64,000 nucleotides of DNA from Paenochrobactrum pullorum (lineage in GTDB: Bacteria; Pseudomonadota; Alphaproteobacteria; Rhizobiales; Rhizobiaceae), in assembly GCF_041929845.1 (NCBI RefSeq), contig NZ_JBHEEH010000002.1, forward strand, positions 186,001-250,000. The letters are read 5' to 3'. Positions 37,654-46,964 of the stretch are shown here, in pieces (position 1 is the first letter of the stretch; the number at the start of each line of letters is the position of its first letter). Both the position numbers and the translations under genes were made by a program. The notes under the pieces were generated by a model. It was given only the letters and a program-made list of their open reading frames with translations. It searched no databases and was not told where the DNA came from.

Positions 37654-37758
37654 GGGTCGCAATCTCCTTGATGCTTAAGCGCTGTAATGGTGAGGTTTGA
37701 TGCTCACTCAGTTTGAAACGAAAACAAGTTTATCTGTCCTGAAAGACAGTTTTGTCAA

Positions 37759-38430
37759 TCAGGCAGCCAGTCCAAGGGCACCGGCAAACAATGCGCGTCC
37801 GTCGTCACCGCCGTGGGCTGCTTCGATCAGATTTTCCGGATGTGGCATCATGCCGAGCACATTGCCACGCTCGTTCATAATACCGGCAATATTATTGACG
37901 GAACCGTTCGGGTTCGTGCCTTCCGCATAACGGAACAGAACCTGACCATTATCTTCCAAGCGCTTCAATGTTTCCGCATCGGCAAAATAATTGCCATCAT
38001 GATGGGCTACAGGGCAGCGAATGATCTGGCCTGCCTGATAGGCACGGGTAAAGACGGAAGTCGCATTGGCAACTTCGAGTTTCACTTCACGGCAGACAAA
38101 TTTCAGCGATGTGTTGCGCATCAACGCACCTGGCAACAGACCTGCTTCAAGCAAAATCTGGAAACCATTGCAGACGCCCATAACTTTGACGCCTTTTTCA
38201 GCTTTTTCACGCACAGCCTGCATAACAGGCATACGCGCAGCAATAGCTCCGCAACGCAGATAGTCGCCGTAAGAAAAACCACCCGGAATGACGATCAGAT
38301 CCACATCATCAGGGATGCTGGTATCCGTCTGCCAGACAGTGACAGGTGCCTGACCGGAGATTTTTGTTAAAGCGGCAATCATATCGCGGTCGCGATTGAG
38401 GCCCGGAAGGAGAATGACAGCGGATTTCAT
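37759..38430 (-). CDS. purQ: Phosphoribosylformylglycinamidine synthase subunit PurQ
   Basis: 223 residues. It is the class I glutaminase subunit that feeds ammonia to PurL. The nucleophile Cys is in GVCNGFQILLEAGLLPG (about 85-101), and the His and Glu of the triad are in MMPHPENLIEA near the C terminus. The first codon is taken at 38430 (MKSAVILLPGLNRD, the usual family start) rather than the longer frame from 38454. An AGGA lies 11 bases upstream. Confidence 0.96.
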   Translation of the reverse strand: MKSAVILLPGLNRDRDMIAALTKISGQAPVTVWQTDTSIPDDVDLIVIPGGFSYGDYLRCGAIAARMPVMQAVREKAEKGVKVMGVCNGFQILLEAGLLPGALMRNTSLKFVCREVKLEVANATSVFTRAYQAGQIIRCPVAHHDGNYFADAETLKRLEDNGQVLFRYAEGTNPNGSVNNIAGIMNERGNVLGMMPHPENLIEAAHGGDDGRALFAGALGLAA

Positions 38431-38507
38431 GACACCAATCGTCCTGTTGTTCATATAACAAAAGTGAAAAGATCAGCTTGATAACTTCCAAGAGATCTCA
38501 TCAATGG

Positions 38508-38750
38508 TCAGAGAATAGTAATACTATAATCTTCGATGACGGTATTGGCGAGAAGCTTTTCGCACATTGCTTTGATATTGGCTTCGGCAGCAGCTTTGTC
38601 GGCGCCTTCCAGCTCAACATCAAAAACTTTGCCCTGACGAACAGAGTTGACGCCGTCAAAACCAAGGCTGCCCAATGCGCCAACAATTGCCTTGCCCTGA
38701 GGGTCGAGAACGCCGTTTTTCAATGTAACGGTGACACGTGCTTTGATCAC
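38508..38750 (-). CDS. purS: Phosphoribosylformylglycinamidine synthase subunit PurS
   Basis: 80 residues, the small dimeric bridge between PurL and PurQ. The family pattern is clear: KARVTVTLKNGVLDPQGKAI at the N terminus and SLGFDGVNSVRQGKVFDVEL in the middle. It lies between purC and purQ; the gaps are 86 and 77 bases. Confidence 0.95.
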   Translation of the reverse strand: MIKARVTVTLKNGVLDPQGKAIVGALGSLGFDGVNSVRQGKVFDVELEGADKAAAEANIKAMCEKLLANTVIEDYSITIL

Positions 38751-38802
38751 TGTTTTATCCTGTAAAAAAAGATTGCCGTAAAAGCTGTTTTATAAATCAC
38801 AG

Positions 38803-38826
38803 AGCCCGCCTGCAGGCAGACGGGCT
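38803..38826 (-). terminator. Hairpin between purC and purS
   Basis: AGCCCGCCTGC (38803-38813) pairs with GCAGACGGGCT (38816-38826) apart from one mismatch and leaves almost no loop. There is no T run in the leftward direction, so it may be an attenuating or mRNA-processing stem rather than a full terminator. Confidence 0.4.
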
Positions 38827-38836
38827 TTGCGAAATT

Positions 38837-39601
38837 TTATTTCACCAGAACGGGGCCGGTCGGACGCGATGGCTCATTTTCATTCATGATGCCAAGGCGA
38901 CGTGCCACTTCCTGATAGGCTTCAACCAAACCACCCATATCGCGGCGGAAACGGTCTTTGTCCATCTTGTCGTTGGTGTTGATGTCCCATAGACGCGCGG
39001 AATCAGGGGAGATTTCATCCGCAATGACAACACGCATCAGCTCGCCTTCAAAGAGGCGGCCGCATTCAATTTTGAAATCCACCAACTGGATACCGATGCC
39101 GAGAAACAGGCCGGTGAGGAAATCATTGACGCGGATTGCAAGCGTCATAATATCATCGAGTTCCTGAGGGGTAGCCCATCCGAAAGCGGTGATATGTTCC
39201 TCTGAGACCATCGGATCATCAAGTTCGTCGGCTTTATAGTAAAACTCGACAATGGAGCGTGGAAGAATAGTGCCTTCTTCAAGGCCGAGACGTTTTGCCA
39301 GCGAACCGGCAGCAACGTTACGGATCACAACTTCCAAAGGAATAATCTCGACTTCTTTGATCAATTGTTCACGCATATTGATGCGCTTGATGAAGTGGGT
39401 CGGGATATTGATCCGGTTCAAGAGCTGGAAAATATGTTCGGAAATGCGGTTGTTCAACACGCCCTTTCCGTCAATGACTTCGTGCTTCTTGTTGTTGAAC
39501 GCGGTTGCGTCATCCTTGAAAAACTGGATGAGAGTACCTGGCTCAGGTCCTTCATAAAGAATCTTGGCCTTACCCTCGTATATACGGCGGCGACGGTTCA
39601 T
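38837..39601 (-). CDS. purC: Phosphoribosylaminoimidazole-succinocarboxamide synthase
   Basis: 254 residues. It joins aspartate to CAIR (SAICAR synthetase). Signatures are IYEGKAKILYEGPEPGTLIQ at the N terminus, IPLEVVIRNVAAGSLAKRLG (about 91-110) and LVDFKIECGRLFEGEL with the substrate-binding acidic residues near residue 177. It is the first gene of purC-purS-purQ. The upstream region (39602-39797) contains no recognised regulator site. Confidence 0.96.
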   Translation of the reverse strand: MNRRRRIYEGKAKILYEGPEPGTLIQFFKDDATAFNNKKHEVIDGKGVLNNRISEHIFQLLNRINIPTHFIKRINMREQLIKEVEIIPLEVVIRNVAAGSLAKRLGLEEGTILPRSIVEFYYKADELDDPMVSEEHITAFGWATPQELDDIMTLAIRVNDFLTGLFLGIGIQLVDFKIECGRLFEGELMRVVIADEISPDSARLWDINTNDKMDKDRFRRDMGGLVEAYQEVARRLGIMNENEPSRPTGPVLVK

Positions 39602-39797
39602 GGCTGTTCCCGGATATGGAAATCTGTGATGAGCGGGAGATAAGTTCCGCAGGGTACGCGGGCTAAGTATAACAATTAAGGGATTTTAACAATGGTGCAT
39701 TGGGCTGTTTGTTAAAATTTAATGAATAAGCGGTGATCTGTCGCGTAAGATGACGCGATCCATACTATGATGCATTATATTCCATGCTACAAACGGG

Positions 39798-40628
39798 ATG
39801 ATTTCTTCTGTTTTTCGTCATCTATGGGGCAATATGTTTTTTAGTCTGTCCAAAATTATCTGGCTTTTTGTGCAGCCTTTGTCGGTGCTGCTTTTTTTAT
39901 GCACTTTGATCATTGTTGCATTTTATTGCGGCTGGAAAATTCTGGCCGTTTCATTGGCAGTGCTTGCTTGCGTTATTATTATTTTATGTGGATTTACGAC
40001 CTTGGGCGCGGTGCTTCTCAATCCTTTGGAAGAGCGGTTCCAGCGACCACAAAACTATCCTGATAAAATTGCAGGCATTATTGTCTTGGGTGGTTATATG
40101 AGTGGTGAAATTAATGCTGCACGTGGTGGGACAGAATTGAACAGTGCCGGCGACCGGATCATTGAAACCATGCGCCTTGCTAAAATCTATCCGGAGGCTA
40201 AAATTATCGTAACGGGCGGTGAGGGAACTTATTTTAGCCAGTCAAAGCCGGATGCAGATAGTACAAAGCAGCTTTTTGAAGCGTTTCAGATCGCCGATGA
40301 TCATGTGGTATATGAGGCGAAATCCCGCAATACGGTTGAAAATGCTCTCTTTACCCGTGATTTGGTGCAGCCTAAGGGCGGCGAGCAATGGCTGCTGGTG
40401 ACATCGGCTTTTCATATGCCGCGCTCTGTCGGCGTGTTTAGGAAAACGGGTTTTGATATTATTGCATGGCCGGTTGATTATAAAACCGTACCGGAAACGA
40501 AATTCCGTCTTTACTTCCAAAATGCCAATGAAGCCTTCGCGCGAACCTCAACTGCGCTGCATGAATGGTTGGGATTGGTGATCTATTGGTGGAAAGGAAA
40601 GACTGAAGAGCTCTTTCCCAAGCCGTGA
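39798..40628 (+). CDS. YdcF/ElyC-family membrane protein (DUF218)
   Basis: 276 residues. Two N-terminal membrane helices (about 15-40 and 45-75) precede a DUF218 domain with GIIVLGGYMSGE, KIIVTGGEGTYFSQ, ESKSRN-like EAKSRNTVENALF and LLVTSAFHMPRSVGVFRKTG. ElyC and SanA of this family affect cell-envelope and peptidoglycan precursor metabolism; the substrate here is unknown. A second ATG at 39834 with GGGG upstream is an equally good start and would give 264 residues. Confidence 0.85.
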   Translation: MISSVFRHLWGNMFFSLSKIIWLFVQPLSVLLFLCTLIIVAFYCGWKILAVSLAVLACVIIILCGFTTLGAVLLNPLEERFQRPQNYPDKIAGIIVLGGYMSGEINAARGGTELNSAGDRIIETMRLAKIYPEAKIIVTGGEGTYFSQSKPDADSTKQLFEAFQIADDHVVYEAKSRNTVENALFTRDLVQPKGGEQWLLVTSAFHMPRSVGVFRKTGFDIIAWPVDYKTVPETKFRLYFQNANEAFARTSTALHEWLGLVIYWWKGKTEELFPKP

Positions 40629-40689
40629 CAGGCATATTTTTGCCGCAAATTTTAAGGAAATGCTAATAAATAATATATCATTAAGGAGT

Positions 40690-40834
40690 TGTTTTTATAC
40701 GATTTTTAATCGTCAATGTATTTTTTTGCATAGCTTGCGCCATATTTATGCCGCAAAGAAAGATTGCGTAAACGCAAAGCTAACCATATATCTGGTGGAG
40801 AATTCTCAATCAGCAGAAAAGATGCGATTATAAA
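40690..40834 (+). promoter_or_regulatory. Structured leader of the 32-residue membrane protein gene
   Basis: Short stems lie in series: TTGCG-TAAA-CGCAA (40764-40777), ACCA/TGGT (40783-40796) and the perfect palindrome GAGAATTCTC (40798-40807). A three-codon frame ATG CGA TTA TAA ends just before the start codon. The ACGCAAAGCTAACC string has some likeness to part of the c-di-GMP-I riboswitch core, but the rest of that motif is not evident, so no riboswitch is called. Confidence 0.3.
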
Positions 40835-40933
40835 ATGGACGAAACAGTTCAAAAATCTTGCTGGGGCGTGACGCTCTGGGGCGTCGTGGCATTGTTTTCA
40901 GTTATTATTCTGGCTTATTTATTTTCAATTTAA
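40835..40933 (+). CDS. Small single-span membrane protein (32 residues)
   Basis: A short open frame with a charged head (MDETVQK), one Cys and one hydrophobic span of about 21 residues (around 10-31, with VVALFSVIILAYLF). It ends two bases into a perfect terminator region (40941-40971). The terminator directly after the stop and the hydrophobic profile are what support it. The ribosome site is weak. The size and topology are like small accessory subunits of membrane complexes, but no family was recognised. Confidence 0.5.
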   Translation: MDETVQKSCWGVTLWGVVALFSVIILAYLFSI

Positions 40934-40940
40934 GTTTTTT

Positions 40941-40971
40941 AAAAAACGGGTGATTGCAGCGCCCGTTTTTT
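40941..40971 (+). terminator. Terminator after the small membrane protein gene
   Basis: AAAAAACGGG (40941-40950) pairs with CCCGTTTTTT (40962-40971), with a TG/CG extension and a short loop. Confidence 0.85.
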
Positions 40972-41142
40972 CATGTCCATATTTTGGCGAATCGCTGGCG
41001 GATGTTGAATTTATTAATAAATGATAAATCTGTGAGTTTGCGGTTTGGATTGTCGCTTAGGGATTCTCAAATCATTAATAGTTCGTTACTTTAGTCCGGT
41101 AAGATTCGCTTCCACCAGCGAGAATATGGGATCGTTAAGATT

Positions 41143-42006
41143 ATGGCACAGGCATCAAGCGCGGCTCGTGAGCCTTCAATGGAAGAAATCCTCGCTTCTA
41201 TCCGTCGTATTATTGAGGATAGCGATGTGACCCGGCAAGTCTCTGCTGAAGAGGCGCCGGTTGAAAAGCCGATTATGCGTAATGAGCAGCCGGTGCGCGG
41301 TGAAGTTGCGCCTTTCCGGCGTCCTGCTGCCGAGGTGAGTGAGCCTGTTGTTTCGGCGCCGCCACGTAATTTTGAGCGTCCTTTATTGCAGGAAAAGGTA
41401 GCTGATACATCGGCATCTCATTCAGAGCCTGTCCGTAATTCCGTTATTTCCGCGGTTTCGGCAGCACTTGAAAATCCGGACGCTCCTGTTTTTGATACAA
41501 ATATCAATCTGCGCGGCTCATTTGATGCCGAAGAAACGCATGCTGAATATGTGGCTGTAAAGCCGGTTCCGGCGAATGATGCAGCTGTCGCGGTTGATAG
41601 CCTGCAAGAGCCGGATGAACAAGCTGATCCTGCTTTGGTTTCCCAATCGGCTGTGCAGTCTTCATTGGAAGCGGAATCTGCTGATTTCAACATCAGAGAG
41701 AAAGTCGAAGAGAGCGTGGAAAACGATATTCAGAAGATTATCTCGGAAATGATGGAAAAGCAGCCGGAAGAACAAGAAAAACCTTCAGCCGCTTTGGCAT
41801 CGGATGCGACCAAGCAGCAGGTAGCTGCTTCTTTTGACCAATTGTCGGAAGCGGTTCGTCAGGAACGCATCCGCTCATTGGAAGAGCAGGCAGAAGCGCT
41901 GTTACGTCCGATGCTGCAAAATTGGCTTGATGAAAATCTGCCGTCCATGGTCGAGCGCTTGGTGCGTGAGGAAATCGAACGGATGGTGCGCGGCGAACAA
42001 CTCTGA
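41143..42006 (+). CDS. popZ: Polar organizing protein PopZ family (DUF2497)
   Basis: 287 residues. The N-terminal helix EPSMEEILASIRRIIEDSD and the C-terminal multimerising region (LRPMLQNWLDENLPSMVERL, then VREEIERMVRG) are the PopZ hallmarks. Between them lies a long acidic, proline-containing, probably disordered linker (about residues 30-200). PopZ forms a polar scaffold that anchors ParB/parS and cell-cycle regulators; in Rhizobiales it marks the growing pole. It sits upstream of valS, as I recall for relatives, and ends at its own terminator. Confidence 0.9.
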   Translation: MAQASSAAREPSMEEILASIRRIIEDSDVTRQVSAEEAPVEKPIMRNEQPVRGEVAPFRRPAAEVSEPVVSAPPRNFERPLLQEKVADTSASHSEPVRNSVISAVSAALENPDAPVFDTNINLRGSFDAEETHAEYVAVKPVPANDAAVAVDSLQEPDEQADPALVSQSAVQSSLEAESADFNIREKVEESVENDIQKIISEMMEKQPEEQEKPSAALASDATKQQVAASFDQLSEAVRQERIRSLEEQAEALLRPMLQNWLDENLPSMVERLVREEIERMVRGEQL

Positions 42007-42034
42007 TTGGAACTAATTAAGTTGGAATGCGATG

Positions 42035-42072
42035 ATCCCGTCATTATATATGGCGGGATTATTGTTTTTTGA
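42035..42072 (+). terminator. Terminator after popZ
   Basis: ATCCCGTC (42035-42042) pairs with GGCGGGAT (42052-42059) using one G-T pair, followed by TATTGTTTTTT. Confidence 0.75.
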
Positions 42073-42194
42073 CACAAAACCCATGGCGGTTTAAGAGATC
42101 AATCAAAGTGACTCTCATTTAGACTTTATTATTGAGTGAAGGCGGCGAACTGCTGGATTAATCTTCATTCTTTGCACAACGACCGGACAGTTTG

Positions 42195-44927
42195 ATGCTA
42201 GAAAAAACATATGATGCAGCGGCAACAGAGCCGAAAATTGCTGAGCGATGGGAAGAGGCAGGCGCATTTAAAGCGGGTGCCGGTGCTAAAGAGGGTGCCG
42301 AGCCATTTACAATCGTTATTCCGCCGCCAAATGTCACCGGTTCTTTGCATATGGGCCATGCGCTGAACAATACGATTCAGGATATTCTGGTTCGTTTTGA
42401 ACGTATGCGCGGCAAAAACGTGCTGTGGCAGCCGGGCTTTGACCATGCCGGTATTGCAACGCAGATGGTTGTCGAGCGTCAGCTGGCCGAGCGTAAAGAG
42501 CCAAACCGTCATGCGATGGGGCGTGAGAAATTCGTCGAACGCATCTGGCAGTGGAAAAGTGAATCCGGTGGCATGATTTCCAATCAGCTGCGCCGTCTTG
42601 GTGCATCTTGCGATTGGTCACGTGAACGTTTTACCATGGATGAAGGTCTGTCCAAGGCGGTTTTGGAAGTGTTTGTAACACTTCACCGCGAAGGTTTGAT
42701 TTATAAAGACAAACGTTTGGTCAATTGGGATCCGAAATTGCTGACCGCGATTTCCGATATTGAAGTTGAGCAGCGTGAACTTAAGGGCAATCTCTGGCAC
42801 TTCCGCTATCCGCTGGAAGGTGTGACCTTTAACGCAGAAGACCCAAGCACTTATATCGTTGTTGCCACCACACGCCCTGAAACCATGCTGGGTGATAGTG
42901 GTGTTGCGGTTAATCCGGAAGATGAGCGCTATCAGGCACGTATCGGCAAGTCCGTTATTCTCCCGCTGGTTGGCCGTGCAATTCCGATTGTTGGTGATGA
43001 TTATGCGGATCCGGAAGCTGGTTCCGGTGCGGTTAAAATCACGCCTGCTCATGATTTCAATGATGCGGAAGTTGGCAAGCGTAATAATCTGCGCCAAATA
43101 AATATTATGGCGCCGGATGCCACCATCTGCCTGAAAGACAATGAAGATTTTCTGGAAGGCGTGGCTGCAAGTGCCGAGCTTGATGCATTGATTACCGAGC
43201 TTGATGGTCAGGACAGATTTGCTGCTCGCAAAGCCATTGTCACCAAGATGGAAGAGGGTGGTTATCTCGAGAAAATCGAAGATCACATCCATATGGTTCC
43301 GCATGGTGACCGTGGCGGCGTGCCGATTGAACCGCTATTGACCGACCAGTGGTACGTTAATGCTGCTGAAATGGCCAAGCCTGCCATCGACAGCGTTCGT
43401 GAAGGACGCACTGCGATCGTACCAAAGACATGGGAAAAAACCTATTATGACTGGATGGATAATATTCAGCCGTGGTGTATTTCCCGCCAATTGTGGTGGG
43501 GGCACCAGATCCCAGCCTGGTATGGTCCAGATGGTGAGATTTTCGTCGAGAAAAGCGAAGCTGAAGCTTTGGCTTCAGCCGAAAAACATTATGGCAAGCC
43601 GACAGAACTGACCCGTGATCCTGATGTTCTGGATACATGGTTCTCTTCTGCGTTGTGGCCGTTCTCGACGCTTGGCTGGCCTGACAAAACACCGGAACTC
43701 GCCACCTATTACCAAACAGATGTTCTGGTAACGGGTTTTGACATTATCTTCTTCTGGGTCGCCAGAATGATGATGATGGGCCTTCATTTCATGCATGAAG
43801 AGCCGTTCCATACTGTTTATGTTCACGCGCTGGTGCGTGATAAAAACGGTGCGAAAATGTCGAAGTCGAAGGGCAACGTCATTGATCCGCTGGAACTGAT
43901 TGAAGAATATGGTGCTGATGCGCTGCGCTTTACGCTGGCTATTATGGCCGCACAGGGACGTGACGTGAAGCTCGATCCAGCACGTATTGCCGGTTACCGT
44001 AATTTTGGCACCAAGCTTTGGAATGCGACCCGTTTTGCGCAGATGAACGGCGTGAAACGCGATCCGAATTTCAAGCCGGAACAGGCAAAACTGGCGGTTA
44101 ACCGCTGGATTTTGACCGAGCTGACTGAAGCCTCAAACGCGATCACTGCCGGCATTACCAGTTACCGCTTCAATGAAGCAGCGTCTGCTGCCTACCGTTT
44201 TGTCTGGAACCAGTTCTGTGACTGGTATCTGGAATTGCTTAAACCCATTTTCATGGGCGATGATGAAGCAGAAAAAGCGGAAGCACAGGCATGTGCGGCT
44301 TATTGCTTGGACGAAATCTATCGTTTGTTGCATCCGTTTATGCCGTTTATGACCGAAGAGCTTTGGGATCTGACCGCTGGTGAAGGCGAAAAGCGTGAAA
44401 GCGTTTTGGCTTTGGCTCGGTGGCCTGAATTGTCCTTTGAGGATAATGACGCTGCCACAGACGTGAATTGGTTGATTGACCTGGTCAATGGTATTCGTTC
44501 GGTTCGCTCTGAAATGAACGTACCGCCATCAGCCAAAGCACCTTTGATCGTGTTGGAAGCAAATGCTCAAACCAAAGAGCGTTTTGAGCGTCATGATGCG
44601 GCGATCAAGCGTCTGGCGCGGGTGGAAAATGTTGAATTTTCCGATGCAGCGCCAAAAGGTTCGGCGCAGCTGGTTATCGGCGAAGCAACAGCATGTATGC
44701 CGCTTGGCAGCTTGATTGACCTGAGTGCAGAAACTGCACGTCTGAGCAAGGAAGCAGGCAAGATTGATGCAGAAATGCAGAAGATCAATGCCAAGCTTTC
44801 GAATGAGAAATTTGTTGCCAATGCGCGCGAAGATGTTGTGGCGGCAGAGCGTGCGCGTCTTGTTGAATTGCAGGAAGCGGCTGAAAAAGTGGCACTGGCG
44901 CAGAAGCGTATTCAGGAAGCCGGTTAA
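42195..44927 (+). CDS. valS: Valyl-tRNA synthetase
   Basis: 910 residues, class Ia. The HIGH-type motif is PPNVTGSLHMGHALNNTI and the KMSKS motif is NGAKMSKSKGNVIDP. The CP1 editing domain lies between (TTRPETMLGDSGVAVNPED). A C-terminal coiled-coil tRNA-binding arm starts near residue 840 (ETARLSKEAGKIDAEMQKIN). A TTG one codon upstream is in frame, but ATG at 42195 (MLEKTYDA) is the natural start. Confidence 0.98.
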   Translation: MLEKTYDAAATEPKIAERWEEAGAFKAGAGAKEGAEPFTIVIPPPNVTGSLHMGHALNNTIQDILVRFERMRGKNVLWQPGFDHAGIATQMVVERQLAERKEPNRHAMGREKFVERIWQWKSESGGMISNQLRRLGASCDWSRERFTMDEGLSKAVLEVFVTLHREGLIYKDKRLVNWDPKLLTAISDIEVEQRELKGNLWHFRYPLEGVTFNAEDPSTYIVVATTRPETMLGDSGVAVNPEDERYQARIGKSVILPLVGRAIPIVGDDYADPEAGSGAVKITPAHDFNDAEVGKRNNLRQINIMAPDATICLKDNEDFLEGVAASAELDALITELDGQDRFAARKAIVTKMEEGGYLEKIEDHIHMVPHGDRGGVPIEPLLTDQWYVNAAEMAKPAIDSVREGRTAIVPKTWEKTYYDWMDNIQPWCISRQLWWGHQIPAWYGPDGEIFVEKSEAEALASAEKHYGKPTELTRDPDVLDTWFSSALWPFSTLGWPDKTPELATYYQTDVLVTGFDIIFFWVARMMMMGLHFMHEEPFHTVYVHALVRDKNGAKMSKSKGNVIDPLELIEEYGADALRFTLAIMAAQGRDVKLDPARIAGYRNFGTKLWNATRFAQMNGVKRDPNFKPEQAKLAVNRWILTELTEASNAITAGITSYRFNEAASAAYRFVWNQFCDWYLELLKPIFMGDDEAEKAEAQACAAYCLDEIYRLLHPFMPFMTEELWDLTAGEGEKRESVLALARWPELSFEDNDAATDVNWLIDLVNGIRSVRSEMNVPPSAKAPLIVLEANAQTKERFERHDAAIKRLARVENVEFSDAAPKGSAQLVIGEATACMPLGSLIDLSAETARLSKEAGKIDAEMQKINAKLSNEKFVANAREDVVAAERARLVELQEAAEKVALAQKRIQEAG

Positions 44928-44944
44928 GCTCATCTGAGACTTTT

Positions 44945-44990
44945 AAAGCCCGCGATGTAATTTTTATAAAATTGCATCGCGGGCTTTTTT
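44945..44990 (+). terminator. Terminator after valS
   Basis: AAAGCCCGCGATG (44945-44957) and CATCGCGGGCTTT (44975-44987) form a long stem that continues into AT pairs, ending in a T run. Confidence 0.9.
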
Positions 44991-45147
44991 GTGTGCAAAT
45001 TTGGGTTTGGCATTTAATTTATTGTTTTAATTGTGTGATTTATTGCCTCATCTACAACTAAAGTTTGAAAGTCTTTTGACTATCATTCATGGTGTGCTGG
45101 GGATTTATGAAAACATGCATGTTACGAAATAGGACCGCAGGGGACAA

Positions 45148-46329
45148 ATGCGCTTGATAACAACAAAGGCTGCAAAGATTTCGTGCGTTTTGACTGCTGC
45201 ACTTATAGGCGGCACATTCTATGCGCAAGCGGGTGGTTTTGAGCGCAGTTCGCAGGATTTTGATATTCTGTTTGAAGAAGGCAATCTGGCTGAAAGTGGC
45301 GTAACCTATGTGATGCCACAGCGTAAACTTAAAAATATTCGCCAGATTGCGCCTGATTTACAGTCGGTGACTGTCGCCAAAGATAATGTCAATGAAGGAA
45401 AATCTTATTGGGTTCCGAAAGTTTCAGCACGTTTTCAACTCAATGATGATTTGGCTTGTGCCGCACAATATCGCCGTCCTTGGGGTATCGTTATGGATGT
45501 TGGTACGGATACTTTGCGCGCTTATAGTTCAATTGAACAAGAAATTTCATCACATGATTTTGGTTTGAACTGTTCTTACCGACTCGCGGTAGGTGAGAAG
45601 GGCTTTGTCCGTTTGCTTGGTGGCTTAAGTTATCAGGAGTTGAGTGGTTATCAAACAAAACTGTTGCCAAATCAGTCAATTGCTACTTTGGATGTCGATG
45701 GACGTGGTTACGGGTGGCGATTGGGCGCGGCTTATGAGGTGCCGGAAATCGCATTGCGTGGCAGTGTCGTTTATCAATCGAAGGTCAAATATGATTTGAA
45801 CGGAACGATTGCGGGCGTCATACCAACAATGGCGCTTGATGTCGGTTCCGATGTCAGTCTGCCGCAATCTGTTGAATTTAAATTTCAAACCGGCATTGCG
45901 CCTGATTGGGTGGCGCTGGCGTCGGTGAAATGGACAGATTGGAAAAGCATCCAAGTGGTGCCTTTCACGCTGAGTGATGATGTTCCGGCATTCGGATTGC
46001 TGAAAGGAAGGGTCATGAGTTCCCTTGACCTTTATTTCCGCGATGGCTGGACGGTAAGTGGCGGTGTCGCGCATAAATTTAATGATCATTGGTCGGGTGC
46101 TGCCACTTTAACGTGGGATAGGGGAACCTCGACCGGATGGACATCACAGACCGATGTCTGGTTATTGGGTGCGGGAGCCAATTATAAAGTCACAGATCAT
46201 TTTGATATCAAGCTTTCCGGTGCGCTTGGTTTGTTACGATCAGGTGAATTTCACGATAAGGTCAGTACCAGTGATTTTGGTACGGATTTAGTAAAAGCTT
46301 TTTCCGTGGCAGTTAAGCTGAAACTTTAA
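45148..46329 (+). CDS. Outer-membrane porin of the OmpP1/FadL/TodX family
   Basis: 393 residues. A signal peptide (about residues 1-28) is followed at once by GGFERSSQDFDILFEEGN, the N-terminal hatch segment typical of FadL, in which an N-terminal Gly-Gly-Phe region plugs the barrel. The rest alternates polar and apolar residues over about 14 strands and ends with a typical C-terminal aromatic/aliphatic strand (VAVKLKL). It would carry long-chain fatty acids or hydrophobic compounds across the outer membrane. The ligand is not predictable. Confidence 0.87.
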   Translation: MRLITTKAAKISCVLTAALIGGTFYAQAGGFERSSQDFDILFEEGNLAESGVTYVMPQRKLKNIRQIAPDLQSVTVAKDNVNEGKSYWVPKVSARFQLNDDLACAAQYRRPWGIVMDVGTDTLRAYSSIEQEISSHDFGLNCSYRLAVGEKGFVRLLGGLSYQELSGYQTKLLPNQSIATLDVDGRGYGWRLGAAYEVPEIALRGSVVYQSKVKYDLNGTIAGVIPTMALDVGSDVSLPQSVEFKFQTGIAPDWVALASVKWTDWKSIQVVPFTLSDDVPAFGLLKGRVMSSLDLYFRDGWTVSGGVAHKFNDHWSGAATLTWDRGTSTGWTSQTDVWLLGAGANYKVTDHFDIKLSGALGLLRSGEFHDKVSTSDFGTDLVKAFSVAVKLKL

Positions 46330-46345
46330 AAGAAAACACTCTGCA

Positions 46346-46385
46346 CAAAAAAAAGCCTCCGGTTTCATCAACCGGAGGCTTTTTT
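46346..46385. terminator. Bidirectional terminator between the FadL gene and the DUF2059 gene
   Basis: AAAAGCCTCCGGTT (46351-46364) pairs with AACCGGAGGCTTTT (46370-46383). A residues precede and T residues follow. Confidence 0.92.
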
Positions 46386-46402
46386 GTGCGCTGAAGCAAA
46401 AT

Positions 46403-46945
46403 TTATTGTGCAGGCTTTGGCTCTTCTGACGCAGGAGCGGCAGCTTTTGCTTGTTCGGCAAGCGTTTCACCAACGCCAACAGCCAGATCGCGGGCAATAC
46501 CATTTTGCCAGATGCCTGCTGCTTTGATCACTTCACGGGTGACGATCGGGCCTTCAGCAATCAGCTTCTTGCCGCTTTCTGAATTATAGAAAGTTGCAAT
46601 GGCTTCAAGATCAGCTTGCGAGAAAGAATTTGCATAGGCGCGTGCAGCTTCTGTTTCCAGATCGGCGCGACGTGCAGCCAATGCAATCGCCTTATCATCA
46701 ACAGTTTTGGTGATCAGTTCTTCAAGATTCGGATCTTTCTGAATCAGTTCAGCTTTCAGCGATGCTGCAGCCTGAGGCAGAATGGCATCGAACTGCTCTG
46801 TCGCGCCAATGGCGGCAATTGCAGAACGTGCAGCATTGAGATGGGCTTCTGAAACGTCCTGAGCATTTGCGCCTTGCAAACCAGCCAGAATACCAAGCGC
46901 AGCCAGTGGCGCTATCAGACGGTGTAAGCCTGTTGTCTTGGTCAT
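46403..46945 (-). CDS. Exported DUF2059-domain protein
   Basis: 180 residues from the chosen ATG. A signal peptide (MTKTTGLHRLIAPLAALG, cleavage after GANA) precedes a helical DUF2059 domain whose core is FSQADLEAIATFYNSESGKK (about 105-124). A Pro/Ala/Glu tail follows. The role is unknown. It overlaps no gene when started at 46945; GGAG lies ten bases upstream. The longer frame from 46999 would run into the end of rpiA. It is probably in one transcript with rpiA. Confidence 0.85.
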   Translation of the reverse strand: MTKTTGLHRLIAPLAALGILAGLQGANAQDVSEAHLNAARSAIAAIGATEQFDAILPQAAASLKAELIQKDPNLEELITKTVDDKAIALAARRADLETEAARAYANSFSQADLEAIATFYNSESGKKLIAEGPIVTREVIKAAGIWQNGIARDLAVGVGETLAEQAKAAAPASEEPKPAQ

Positions 46946-46964
46946 AAGGTCGTCACTCCGTAAT

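Noticed and set aside
40737..40810. c-di-GMP riboswitch before the small membrane protein
   Set aside because: Only the ACGCAAAGC string is similar; the remaining conserved core and second stem are not recognisable.
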